From Pantoea deleyi (GTDB taxonomy: Bacteria; Pseudomonadota; Gammaproteobacteria; Enterobacterales; Enterobacteriaceae): a stretch of DNA of 64,000 nucleotides. A model generated the notes under the pieces. It was not told the DNA's origin and did no database searches. It saw only the letters and a program-made list of their open reading frames with translations. The DNA lies in assembly GCF_022647325.1 (NCBI RefSeq), contig NZ_CP071405.1, positions 3,410,001 through 3,474,000 of the forward strand. The letters run 5' to 3'. The position numbers were made by a program, and so were the translations under genes. Shown here one piece after another: positions 1-9,490 of this stretch (position 1 is the stretch's first letter; the number at the start of each line of letters is the position of its first letter).

Positions 1-345
1 GCTTTGTGATTTATCAACATTGAACCTTTCTTTATATTTAAAATTAAAAAGCTTAACCTGCCTTTTCTCTTCGTTTATATAAACAACATCCATCCCAAAA
101 TCATTGACATGCTCGTTAAAAAAGACTTTGTTGAAGTCTGTGTCAATTATAGACTCAATGAGTTCATCTTCATTAGAATCTACATCGCAAACATTTTCCA
201 TTATAAATAAATAGAACCCAAAGCGACGTTTTTGAGACTCGCTAAGAACCCCATAGTTGCTAAAGCCAGTATATCCACACAAAATTTTGAAATATTTATC
301 TAATTTAGTATTCAAAATAATAAAGTCAGTTCTAGTAGCCATCAT
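1..345 (-). CDS. AIPR-like putative nuclease, 5' part only
   Basis: This reading frame runs leftward off the window edge, so only the first 115 residues are visible. It starts with two adjacent ATG codons (345 and 342) behind an AGAGGG ribosome site, 6 bp after the dptH stop, so it is probably translated from the same transcript. Residues 80-103 contain a G-M-D-V-V stretch, a short acidic gap and then L-F-N-F-K-Y. This is the layout of the PD-(D/E)xK-like N-terminal nuclease domain of AIPR (abortive infection phage resistance) proteins, where the D near 86 and K103 would be active-site residues. Codon use is AT-rich like dptF. The assignment is by pattern only; the rest of the protein is needed to confirm the family. 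It could also be another restriction-endonuclease-fold defence protein. Confidence 0.5.
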   Translation of the reverse strand, partial: MMATRTDFIILNTKLDKYFKILCGYTGFSNYGVLSESQKRRFGFYLFIMENVCDVDSNEDELIESIIDTDFNKVFFNEHVNDFGMDVVYINEEKRQVKLFNFKYKERFNVDKSQS

Positions 346-351
346 TCCCTC

Positions 352-3300
352 TTAATTATTCTGATGTAGTTCCCAAAATGCTTTATCGCGCATTTTAAAG
401 ACTTGCTTGTCACCGTTAATGTATAAACTAAAATGTTTCTCAAGCTGGCGAATCTGACCCATTAATGCTTCTTGCTCTGATTTATCATCAACGTTAAACA
501 CAGCTTTAATATCTGCGTTCTTGATTTCAGATACTCGATGAATTACCCAAGTTAAAATATAGGAAGCATAATTATTGTCTGCTGTTTTAAAATGCGTAAT
601 CTCCTGAGTAGACAAAATTGCACCTACACCATACTCACGCCCTTCCTTAAGGATCTTACGCAAGCTGGAAAAATCCTTCCGCATAAAGTTATCGGCTTCG
701 TCCACCAGAATCATTTTTGTGAGCTGACGATAATCCCCTCGCACCACTGGTTTGCCGCGCTTTTGCATCTGCGCGTAAAAAAGATCCAGTGTTAGCGCGA
801 CTACAAGGTTTTGCACTTCTGGCGGGTAACCAGCCAGTTCAATAACGGTGACGCCGTTAATCAATTCGTACAAGCTGGTCATCTTCTCCGGGATGGTCTC
901 GAATATCTTGTAACGCGCCAGTTTAGAAAGTGCTGCGTAAAGCGAATCTTCTTCAACCTTCTCCTGATCGAGGAAGCGCTGCCATACATCTTCAATTGTC
1001 GGTGCAGTCCGTGACCATGTCGTCGGATCTTCAGGCGAAATGCCTGCCGCTTCGTAGCATTCTAAAATCAGGTTTTCTAATTTCAGCTGCTGTTTATGAC
1101 CCAGTCCATAGGCTTTTGCCATCGTTTCTGATAGTCCGCCTGCGGTATGGATTGGTAGCATTGGCGTGTCGCCAAACAGAGATAAGGGGTTGTAAGGCAG
1201 CTTAAATAACTTGTACTTTTTGGCCCCCGTTGCATCAAGAAAAGCCTCGTCCACATAGTCTGATTTGTAGTCGAAGATCAGCAAACCAATAGGTTTACCA
1301 TCAACGTTACAGGCTTGATTGCGCATCAACTGTGTGACCAGCGATTTAGTAAACTGGGTTTTACCGGTGCCCATCGTTCCAATAATGCCTGTATTGGTAT
1401 TCATGAACTTCGCAGTGTTGGTTGGCTCCCATTGTAATGGGCTCTGACGCGCAGCATCATGACCAAACAGGATCTGTAATGGAGTATCGCTAATATCAGG
1501 TGCCACCACCGTTACAGCAGGCTGTAACGAATCCGACTCAGGTTCCGAAATGGACTGTGCAGCAGTCGGCGTTATGACTTCTACCACGACTTCGGGCTGT
1601 GACGGAGTGGCATCACCCTCTGGTTTAAGCAGGTATTTTTCCGGCACCCGGTAACGTTCTGCCAGCGGTGGTTCATTCACCTGCGCAGCAATTAGCGAAG
1701 GCAGCAGTGTATAAGGGATTTCGATCTGTAATATATTCTCCGGTGTCTCTTTATAAGAGAGATCGAAGCAGGTTGCACTGTCCACATGCGCCACCACGAA
1801 GCCGTTCGCATAGTCGGTCAACTCACCTAACTGATAGTCACCCGTTAACCACCATTCTCGTCGTTCCAGCAAAGGAGCCAGTTTATCATTGTTCAGCACT
1901 CCATACAGGCGCAGTTTCTCCACCTGCATCAGTACCTGACGTACAAAGAGCGCCCGGTACAATTGTGATGCCAGCGTTTGTGGTTCCAGAATGTCCTGCT
2001 GTAAATAACGTTTCAGCTCACGAGCCTGTTGGCCTGCATAGCTGTAGTCAGGCCGCACCCCGGTTTTAACTTCCAGAGGCAACAGATAGAGCCGGTCTTC
2101 TTTGAATCCCACAAAGAGCACATCATCAGAGATCGCGCCGTTACGATAACCCTGTAGATTTCTCGATAAATCGCTTTCTTTCATTTTCAGCCCGACATTA
2201 CCGGACACACGGATCATTTCGGCTACCGATAACGGAATCCAGCAAATATCGGACTGGTGCAACATAGATTGCACAAATTTGTACGCGCCTATAATGCCGT
2301 GCTTCTCTTTACGCTCTCTTTCACTGGAACGCAGCATTTTCAGCAGCCATTCACCGTTAAAGGCATTAAATTCAGCCAATAGATGCTGACTATCAACAGC
2401 AGGTTGCCCTGACTGGCTTCCGGTCTGGAGCAACCGCAGGAATAGATCAACCTGCTTCGTGACGGTGACAGCATCGTAGCCTGCGCAACTGGTGTACTGG
2501 TCAGAATAGTGGATAAGCACCACATCTTTCTGACTAGTGAAAAAATCGAGAGTGACTTTTGGATCAATGATGGTGGTCCAGAGCGCACTATTGTAGGAGT
2601 AATTCAGTAGCTGTTTAAAATTGCCGCTCACAGCCAAGCCGATCCCTTGTCCATGATACTGGCTGTTGCTTTGACGTGCAGGTTGCCACAGGCAGCCGAT
2701 TAGTTGGGCAATACGCAGGGCGCAATAGGGTTCAGTATCTACATCACGCAGTCCAAACGCGGTAAAGTAAGCATCCCCTTGCGTTTCGGCACCTTCTCCA
2801 GCAATCAATCCATGGCACAATACCCCACTGGACGCATCTTCAATGCGAATCTGGCGGCAATCCACAGGTGCTGTATTGGTGAAAAATGCCAGATGTGCAT
2901 AGGCCAGCTTGTCGCTTTCTGACGGTAGGACAAACTTGCTGAACGTTAACCGGCTACGCAGCAGGTCAATCAGCATATCGGCTTCGGCTCTCCATACGCC
3001 ACTGTTCAGATCGAGATCGTTTTTAAGCTGCTCATAGCTACCACTTTCTGCAAAGTGATCGAACATATTAGGTAGTAAACGTTCATCGTAGCAGTTCACA
3101 TGAACCGAAATAGCCTTCTCTTTTTCTTGCTTAAAATATTCTACTAATCCCAGAAATAGTTCTTTGGCGTTACCTTGATTAATGGCATTGATAATCAATG
3201 CACTGTTCTCAGCCCTCTGGAATAACCGGGCGTAAGCGTCCGTAAACTCATTAAGTTTGTCTTTTACCAGACGTTTAACGTAGTCATGGCTGACCTGCCG

Positions 3301-5445
3301 CTGAGGAACCACATCAATCCAGAAGCGGTTTTCATCCACCGGATGTAGTTGCGCATATTCATGCTCACTGTGATAAACAAACGGCACTAACCCGGAAACC
3401 ATCAATCGATCAAGAGTAATCGGCGGTAGTGTGGCAAATGATGCCGAATCGCGCTGTTCCGACTCCGCAACGATAGTTTCTACCAGTTGTAGATGGTAGG
3501 CCAGCACCAGAGGATGCAGAGGAGAGAGGCGCTCATGGCTCTCATTGCGACAGATCCCAAGATGCAGAAGACGTTTCTCTTGTGCTGTTAGCGCTCTGCT
3601 CAGGCCTATTTGCTGGAGTGACTGTTCGAACGTAGTAACAATGTAGCTGACCAGTGTGCGATATTCCGCTGACCACGACACCAGACTCGGCAGAGTGTTA
3701 CGACGATGATAGTAAGCAAATAACTGGTCATAAGCATTATGGAGATCGGGGTAGCTGGCAAGAAGTCCATCCAGCGCAAACTCGCTATCGTCACTTCCCG
3801 TACCCAGCAGACGTTGCTCGATTAATGAGGCTTCCAGTATCAACAACTGCTGGCGTACACCTGCGACCTTGTGTTCAGTATTATCGAGTATGATGCGCCC
3901 TTTTAGTCGGTTCCAGGTTGCATTGCCCCCTTCTTTGAACAACTTATTAAAACGACTTTGGTCAAAAAGCAACGGTAACGTTAGCCCTTCTTCTGCTCCC
4001 GGTCCCTCTATGTTAAACGACAGACGTGAATCACCGGAAACGATCGCAAACTGAACCAGGTCACTTTGATTTGCCAGCGTTTCAAAATTCACCTGAGCAA
4101 AATGCTGGCAGTCTATGTCTTCGCTCTCGTCATTCAACGTACAAGTCAGATTGCCAGACTCGGCAACACGCAGCATGTTATCTTCCAGTTGCAGAGTAAT
4201 TTGTTCTTTACCTGGCTCAATGCGGTAACAGTGCTGAATATCGTTCAGCCAGAATTGTCCCTGCTCGACCAACAATAGGCGAAATTTATACTCTTCGGCT
4301 GAATTATTGCGGTTGGTCAGTTCAAGACTGAAGAAGCAGGGATGACCATTAAAAGGCACCGACGCAATAATGCGGGAAGTCTTGCCACCCGCCCGGCTGG
4401 TATGCCAGAAAGGTGCATTCTTTAACTGACGATTATGGGCAATCTTTATCTGGTTATCCTGAAGATCATTACCCTGAAAACTGAATTCCAGCTCAGCCTT
4501 TGATTGCCCTGGCTGCACCTGCACCAGCAGGCTGATATCTCGCTTGCCTGCCTTACTGGCGCTTTTCGCCCGTTGCCAAACCTCGCCGTTTTCGACGGAG
4601 ACGTTTTCCAGCACCAGTTTTTGTTCACTATTCTTTTCTTTCTCTTTTCTGTAGTCGGAGAAATCGAGCTCACGCCAGTCATCTTTATCGTAAAAATGTT
4701 CCTGAATGAATTTTGAACTAAACTCAGGCAGCACATTCTCCAGCTGTCCACTGTAGCGTTCAACACTATCTTCTATCTGGCGATATAATTTCCGGTTTTC
4801 ATTCAATCGGGTGCGCAGCTGCTTCTGGCTAAAGTTCAGTAGTTCATCATCTTTAAACAGATGAAGCTCAGAGAAATCCAGATTGCCATCGTCCAGTAAG
4901 CGATATAGCGACGAAAAACCAAATACGGTCGCGCCTTCATCCAGTACCGTCGCAAGTTGATCCTCCAGTAAACAGTGGGATAATTCCGAACGTTTACTGC
5001 CTGTGGTAATGAGCTTTTCAAGTTGATGACTGAAAGTTTGTGGATACCAGATAGCATCCGGTGCCGCCACGTCTTTTGTGCTGTTAATCAGAGTATCGAG
5101 CATGCTGTTGTGAATAATCAACAGCGCTGTCTGGGCAAAAACGCCGCTGCGCCCTGCAACTTCATCGCGCAAATGAGAAATGTAGTTTTCTGTGAATGCT
5201 GGAGCCTCAGCACCATGCAGTACAGGAATAAGCTGAACACCATTGCAGGGGAGACAATCAACATATTGTCCTGGCGCAATTTCCAACCGATTGCCGTCCG
5301 CCAGAGAAACGAATGCTTCCCAGAGTTTCAGGGCATTATCGGGATCAGGAGATTTGAACTGATAACGCTCGCCAGGCTGAATGATGCCACCTACCCATTC
5401 AACAAAGGTTTCTGCCAGATAGGTTTCATACTGTTTTACGGACAT
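352..5445 (-). CDS. dptH: DNA phosphorothioation-dependent restriction protein DptH (P-loop ATPase)
   Basis: DptH is the large subunit of the DptFGH (DndFGH) complex, which attacks DNA lacking the phosphorothioate mark made by DptBCDE. About 1697 residues fit the family. The first 1340 residues show no motif I recognise. The C-terminal third is a HerA/FtsK-type ATPase: Walker A G-T-M-G-T-G-K-T at about 1356-1363, an I-F-D-Y-K-S-D strand near 1400, Walker B I-L-V-D-E-A-D near 1582 and an L-S-T-Q-E motif near 1615. A Pro/Glu/Thr-rich linker lies just before the ATPase. I chose the ATG at 5445 because GGAG lies 9 nt upstream; an in-frame GTG at 5466 would add 7 residues. It overlaps the dptG end by 20 nt, indicating coupled translation. 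It is the third gene of the operon. Confidence 0.9.
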   Translation of the reverse strand: MSVKQYETYLAETFVEWVGGIIQPGERYQFKSPDPDNALKLWEAFVSLADGNRLEIAPGQYVDCLPCNGVQLIPVLHGAEAPAFTENYISHLRDEVAGRSGVFAQTALLIIHNSMLDTLINSTKDVAAPDAIWYPQTFSHQLEKLITTGSKRSELSHCLLEDQLATVLDEGATVFGFSSLYRLLDDGNLDFSELHLFKDDELLNFSQKQLRTRLNENRKLYRQIEDSVERYSGQLENVLPEFSSKFIQEHFYDKDDWRELDFSDYRKEKEKNSEQKLVLENVSVENGEVWQRAKSASKAGKRDISLLVQVQPGQSKAELEFSFQGNDLQDNQIKIAHNRQLKNAPFWHTSRAGGKTSRIIASVPFNGHPCFFSLELTNRNNSAEEYKFRLLLVEQGQFWLNDIQHCYRIEPGKEQITLQLEDNMLRVAESGNLTCTLNDESEDIDCQHFAQVNFETLANQSDLVQFAIVSGDSRLSFNIEGPGAEEGLTLPLLFDQSRFNKLFKEGGNATWNRLKGRIILDNTEHKVAGVRQQLLILEASLIEQRLLGTGSDDSEFALDGLLASYPDLHNAYDQLFAYYHRRNTLPSLVSWSAEYRTLVSYIVTTFEQSLQQIGLSRALTAQEKRLLHLGICRNESHERLSPLHPLVLAYHLQLVETIVAESEQRDSASFATLPPITLDRLMVSGLVPFVYHSEHEYAQLHPVDENRFWIDVVPQRQVSHDYVKRLVKDKLNEFTDAYARLFQRAENSALIINAINQGNAKELFLGLVEYFKQEKEKAISVHVNCYDERLLPNMFDHFAESGSYEQLKNDLDLNSGVWRAEADMLIDLLRSRLTFSKFVLPSESDKLAYAHLAFFTNTAPVDCRQIRIEDASSGVLCHGLIAGEGAETQGDAYFTAFGLRDVDTEPYCALRIAQLIGCLWQPARQSNSQYHGQGIGLAVSGNFKQLLNYSYNSALWTTIIDPKVTLDFFTSQKDVVLIHYSDQYTSCAGYDAVTVTKQVDLFLRLLQTGSQSGQPAVDSQHLLAEFNAFNGEWLLKMLRSSERERKEKHGIIGAYKFVQSMLHQSDICWIPLSVAEMIRVSGNVGLKMKESDLSRNLQGYRNGAISDDVLFVGFKEDRLYLLPLEVKTGVRPDYSYAGQQARELKRYLQQDILEPQTLASQLYRALFVRQVLMQVEKLRLYGVLNNDKLAPLLERREWWLTGDYQLGELTDYANGFVVAHVDSATCFDLSYKETPENILQIEIPYTLLPSLIAAQVNEPPLAERYRVPEKYLLKPEGDATPSQPEVVVEVITPTAAQSISEPESDSLQPAVTVVAPDISDTPLQILFGHDAARQSPLQWEPTNTAKFMNTNTGIIGTMGTGKTQFTKSLVTQLMRNQACNVDGKPIGLLIFDYKSDYVDEAFLDATGAKKYKLFKLPYNPLSLFGDTPMLPIHTAGGLSETMAKAYGLGHKQQLKLENLILECYEAAGISPEDPTTWSRTAPTIEDVWQRFLDQEKVEEDSLYAALSKLARYKIFETIPEKMTSLYELINGVTVIELAGYPPEVQNLVVALTLDLFYAQMQKRGKPVVRGDYRQLTKMILVDEADNFMRKDFSSLRKILKEGREYGVGAILSTQEITHFKTADNNYASYILTWVIHRVSEIKNADIKAVFNVDDKSEQEALMGQIRQLEKHFSLYINGDKQVFKMRDKAFWELHQNN

Positions 5446-6748
5446 AAACGGCGTCTCCACTATCACTCATTCGCTCTACATTTCCCATGCGTTCATAAAA
5501 CGCCACAAGCGTTTGCGCCGACTGGTTGTCAAGATAAAAACCGCGCTGTTCAAAACCACGCAGCAGTTCATGCAGGCGGAGTTTGTCATTTTTGCCCACA
5601 GTGAGATTGGTAAGTAAAAGAAGACGATCCTGATTCAGTACCAGCACTTTCCCTGCCCGACCACGGACCTGAATGAAGTCAGTGCAAATCTGGTTTTCCA
5701 ACTCGTTAACGTATTTACGATTGACCGTCGCGCGGTCAGTTTTTTTTCCCTGAAACTGCTCTAGGGCAACGGATAAGAGCTGTTTGAAGGCATTTTCCAG
5801 GTTTATTGCGCGTTCACGAAGCGGGAGGCCACGATCCACAATAAAATCCTGCAAATAAACGTTAAGGTCATTAAGTACTCGGGCAGATGAGTCTGAATCA
5901 TTCAGAGTGTCTTGATAAATCTGCCATAACGGACGCTTTTTCTGTCCTTTTCCCCACTGCAAAACCTCAAGTGCAGAGAGAACCGGGAACAGTTTTTCGC
6001 TCTGGCTAGCGAACAGCTTATAACCATAACGTTTCACCTTTTCCCGTTCGGAGCTGGCTTTTTCGCTATCAAGAATAAAAAATAGTGATTTGCTTTGTGG
6101 TTCGCCATCCTGCCAGTTGTCCAGATTGAGCGCCAATTGAGCGCACCAGCTAAAGGCGTACAAACGTAGGGTGTTAGTCAATTCCTGTAAAAGGTACTGC
6201 GGATGTTCTGCCAGAAATGCCAGATCAGATTGAAAACACGTTACCATATACGGGAGATACGGTTGCTCATCAGCAAACGGTCCTTTCCCTAACAGCTTTA
6301 TTTTTTCATTTAGCTTATTCAGCATTTGCTGCTCGATGAAGTTCAGTCTGTCCTGTATGGGATAAAGGAGGCTAAAATCTCCCATCAAATTGGCAAATAG
6401 CGTGCCAAGTCGTTTATCTGCCGTTGAACCCGCACTTATTTTTTCACCATTAAACTGGGCGTGGAACAGTAAAAAAAGTGGGGAGACACGCAAAATATCG
6501 TGACTGGAAAAATACATCCGTTCCAGCACGGACCAGAATGCAGGCTCATCAAGCAGCTCCTGCAGATGTGTTTTACAATCTTCACGGAATTGTTCGGGAG
6601 CATAAGCTTCGATTTTGCGTTTCAGGGCGTAACTGAGGACCAGACCGGTGACGAATTGCCAGCTAATATCGTTGTTTTTATTGCGCACAGGCAGGTAACT
6701 ATCCAGTTGATTGTTACCCACTTTTAACTCGTTTGCGATAGGGTACAT
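5426..6748 (-). CDS. dptG: DNA phosphorothioation-dependent restriction protein DptG
   Basis: DptG is the middle subunit of the phosphorothioate-dependent restriction complex, found only together with DptF and DptH. The 440-residue length is normal for the family. The sequence is mostly helical and hydrophilic, with no ATPase or nuclease motif I can identify; the family has no assigned catalytic function that I know of. The ATG at 6748 is preceded by GGAGA inside the end of dptF, whose stop lies 4 bp upstream. The 3' end overlaps dptH. The tight F-G-H spacing is itself strong support for the assignment. Confidence 0.88.
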   Translation of the reverse strand: MYPIANELKVGNNQLDSYLPVRNKNNDISWQFVTGLVLSYALKRKIEAYAPEQFREDCKTHLQELLDEPAFWSVLERMYFSSHDILRVSPLFLLFHAQFNGEKISAGSTADKRLGTLFANLMGDFSLLYPIQDRLNFIEQQMLNKLNEKIKLLGKGPFADEQPYLPYMVTCFQSDLAFLAEHPQYLLQELTNTLRLYAFSWCAQLALNLDNWQDGEPQSKSLFFILDSEKASSEREKVKRYGYKLFASQSEKLFPVLSALEVLQWGKGQKKRPLWQIYQDTLNDSDSSARVLNDLNVYLQDFIVDRGLPLRERAINLENAFKQLLSVALEQFQGKKTDRATVNRKYVNELENQICTDFIQVRGRAGKVLVLNQDRLLLLTNLTVGKNDKLRLHELLRGFEQRGFYLDNQSAQTLVAFYERMGNVERMSDSGDAVYVRKTV

Positions 6749-6752
6749 TCTG

Positions 6753-8402
6753 CTAACTCTCCATACCGCTAATAGTGATCATATCGTCATCCGCCTTTGC
6801 ACGATAAACTCGTTGTCTGCCATCATAAAATTTTATTTCGCTGCTGGACTTAGCCTGCTCCGCGATCAACTCTACAATTTCGTCCAGTAACACGATGGCA
6901 TTTTTATCGTATTTATTCGGACGATAGCCATTATTCAACTTGTCCAGTAATTCGAACAAATTAAGCCCGATATGAATATGCGGCAGTGGATTTTTCCCCA
7001 CCTTTAAATAGACATCGAAGCCTGTTGGATGAGCTGTATTTTTATTACGGATAGCATCCCAATCAGGCTTCACCTCTACTGGTGCGGTTATTTTTATCCC
7101 ACCAAACTCACCCAAAAAGAACTCTTCTTTTTGCATACTTAATTCAGGTGCTTTGCGGTTAGCATAACGCTGGATACCCGCGATAAGCTCAAAAGTATAG
7201 AAGCGATTCAGTGACCTTTTTTGCTCCGGATCTGCTGTGTAATTTCTATGCAAATGCCAGATTTCTGAGTAACGTTCAAACAACGATTCGTTAAAGAACG
7301 CAGAAAATCTCCGATGATAATCATTACCTAACGACTCGTGCTGCAACAGCCAGAAAAGCCGGATCAATGAGGTTGCGTCACCGGGCTTAACGCTCTGGCG
7401 ATCAAACTTAATGTGCAACGGCTCAAGTGCGGCTAAAAAAGCATCGAGATCAGCGTCAACCAGTCCCAGTTCATAGCGCAAAACAAACTGATCAAGTTCA
7501 TAGGTGTGCAATCTGGCGGGATCAAAATCGGAAACCTTTTTAATCAGATCATTTTCTGCACCGATGAAGAGATTATCAAATAAGTAGCCAGGCCCCATTA
7601 ACAAATGATGAAGAAAGTCCAGCAGCGTTCGGGTCGTCACAAACTGGTCTTTAATCAACCGCGCCTTAAAGAGCTGCGTAATTAATACATTCTGCACGCC
7701 AGGCATGCAAAGCAATTTAAAGTTTGCGACCTCTTTTAGGCCAGGGTTAATTGATTCATCGCGCCGAAAGATAAATTGAAATAAATTATTATCATCATCA
7801 CGAGTTAAGTTATCTAATAAGGATTTAATAAATGAAGAATAGTTTTTATTTTCGTTAAACTGGAATTTAGGATAGTGTTCAAAATCAAAAAAAGAACAAT
7901 TCTCGTTACGGTAAGGACGGCTTGCATCCTGCTGCCCTGAAAAAAATGAGTCAATTGCAGACCGAATCACCTTATGGCATTCAGCACCTTCTCGGGCAAA
8001 GTTAGCAAGCATTCCGGTATTGATGCCAATGAGCAATGGAGATGACTGCTGATGATGATTAGCAAACAACTCATTCAAAGCATCAATAGCTGATTGTCGA
8101 GGGGCAAAACTATGAGTGGCATCCAGATGGAAACTAAAACGCCGCTGATAACGCGGATCTGACTGACAGCGGGTTAGAATTTCGGACTTTCCGTCCCCGC
8201 TACTACCGCACAAAAAAATAATTTCGCCGGGTTTAGCAACATCAAGATAGCGTTGCAATTCGGTTTCAATCTCTTGTTTAACAAAGAGTTGTTCCTTCAA
8301 CTGATCGAACTCATCCCTCTGGCGGTGTGTCATGGTGGTAACGGAAAACGAAGATGACTTCGCAAGTACACCCAAAGCCTTTTGTAATGTGATTGCGCTC
8401 AT
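6753..8402 (-). CDS. dptF: DNA phosphorothioation-dependent restriction protein DptF (P-loop NTPase)
   Basis: DptF is the first gene of the dptFGH restriction operon, 549 residues. A Walker A motif G-S-S-G-D-G-K-S sits at residues 66-73, right after a short helical N-terminus, consistent with an AAA-like or STAND-like nucleotide switch. In other hosts DptFGH becomes harmful if the sulfur modification genes are lost. The ATG at 8402 has only a weak ribosome site. A TATAGAAT-like -10 lies about 40 bp upstream on the same strand, so the operon promoter is probably in the gap before leuX. Base composition is clearly lower in GC than the chromosome to the right, as expected for island DNA. Confidence 0.9.
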   Translation of the reverse strand: MSAITLQKALGVLAKSSSFSVTTMTHRQRDEFDQLKEQLFVKQEIETELQRYLDVAKPGEIIFLCGSSGDGKSEILTRCQSDPRYQRRFSFHLDATHSFAPRQSAIDALNELFANHHQQSSPLLIGINTGMLANFAREGAECHKVIRSAIDSFFSGQQDASRPYRNENCSFFDFEHYPKFQFNENKNYSSFIKSLLDNLTRDDDNNLFQFIFRRDESINPGLKEVANFKLLCMPGVQNVLITQLFKARLIKDQFVTTRTLLDFLHHLLMGPGYLFDNLFIGAENDLIKKVSDFDPARLHTYELDQFVLRYELGLVDADLDAFLAALEPLHIKFDRQSVKPGDATSLIRLFWLLQHESLGNDYHRRFSAFFNESLFERYSEIWHLHRNYTADPEQKRSLNRFYTFELIAGIQRYANRKAPELSMQKEEFFLGEFGGIKITAPVEVKPDWDAIRNKNTAHPTGFDVYLKVGKNPLPHIHIGLNLFELLDKLNNGYRPNKYDKNAIVLLDEIVELIAEQAKSSSEIKFYDGRQRVYRAKADDDMITISGMES

Positions 8403-9082
8403 AACCGCACGGTCTCTGATGTGGATTTGTAACTATTCTATATAAACGAAAATATTAACTCTACTGAACATTGAGAAAATTTATTAGTTTGATCATACTT
8501 CATCCATGCCTTGCGAGAGCAGACTCTAAAGCAATCTGGTTGACTACAGGACATAGATGTTCAGATTTTGCCTCCGGCCAAAGCCAGAAAAATCTTCTTC
8601 TCATAACATTTAAATTCTGTCTGCTGTTTACCTACTATTTCTGGCAGAAGGGTGCACGAGGTCAGTAAGCTACTATGGTGTATTTTGTATTACTCACAGC
8701 GGCCATAAGTCCCTGCTAGTAAAGGACTATACCGTGTATTGCTGTATAGATTAGCTGGAAATATGTTCGAACTCAACATAAGTACAAATGTAGGTTTTAA
8801 GGAGGATTTTCTGAAAGTCTTCATAGCCCGTTATTTATTCAAAAGGCCATATTGCGTAATAGTTACATTACTCTATTTCATTATTTTTCCTCTCATAACA
8901 CAAATCAGCAGAACTTAGTGAGGCTATTGTTATTCATCACATATAGTTGATAATTTTACCAACCGAGATAGAAGCAGATCGTATGGCGAAATTATTTTGT
9001 GGAAGAGGTTATAAACATAAGGTTCACTGTAAATATTGAAAGCTTGAACCGGATGCGAAACACTCAGTTCCAGAGCAATAAA
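8403..9082. other. gene-poor gap between dptF and leuX
   Basis: This 680-bp AT-rich stretch has no convincing gene and no visible integrase remnant. A 51-codon frame at 8763-8918 (+) encodes a peptide with one hydrophobic segment in its C-terminal half (residues about 31-47) but has only a weak ribosome site. Another 65-codon frame at 8471-8668 (+) resembles nothing I know. The dptF promoter most likely lies at its left end. The stretch is the junction between the genomic island and its tRNA target. Confidence 0.4.
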
Positions 9083-9110
9083 AACAAAAAAAGCCGCCCT
9101 TAAGCGACTT
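9083..9110 (-). terminator. intrinsic terminator of leuX
   Basis: Read on the minus strand, an AAGTCGC / GCGGCTT stem (one G-T pair) with a 6-nt loop is followed by a run of T. It starts 13 nt beyond the tRNA CCA end. It would end the leuX transcript and separate it from the island. Confidence 0.75.
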
Positions 9111-9123
9111 AAATTTGCATACT

Positions 9124-9208
9124 TGGTGCCGAAGGCCGGACTCGAACCGGCACACCTTTCGATGGTTGATTTTGAATCAACTGCGTCTACCGATTTCGCC
9201 ACTTCGGC
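9124..9208 (-). tRNA. leuX: tRNA-Leu(CAA)
   Basis: This 85-nt leucine tRNA has the anticodon CAA in the loop TTCAAAA, a long variable arm and an encoded CCA end. The stems pair fully and the sequence matches enterobacterial leuX. leuX is a well-known integration site for genomic islands; here its 3' half faces the AT-rich dpt island, so the 3' end of the gene probably served as the attachment site. Confidence 0.97.
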
Positions 9209-9235
9209 ACTGAAGGGATGCGGAAAACGTTGTGG

Positions 9236-9263
9236 ATTATACCGTTGCCCCCTGTTTCCGCAA
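9236..9263 (-). promoter_or_regulatory. leuX promoter
   Basis: On the minus strand TTGCGG (9258-9263) and a perfect TATAAT (9236-9241) are separated by 16 bp, 27 bp upstream of the mature tRNA 5' end. This is a strong sigma-70 arrangement with the right spacing for leuX. Confidence 0.75.
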
Positions 9264-9490
9264 CCCTTATCCGCCGACGCCGACGCAACTGCTGAAAAAA
9301 ACGTCTTCCGGGTTCTTCACTACACCGCGTAGCCTCTCTGGCTGAAATCCTGCCCTTCCCTGCCCGCACTGAACAGTCGCTTCAGTATGCCGGTTTCACC
9401 GGCACAGAGTGACGATAAAGCCTGTGCGCAGTGAAACGGATGGCCTCATAGCCGCTCAGGTAAACGCTGAGATCCCGTTAACCAGAAGAT

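Noticed and set aside
8471..8668. 65-codon frame on the plus strand in the dptF-leuX gap
   Set aside because: No ribosome site, no recognisable motif, and its composition fits chance.
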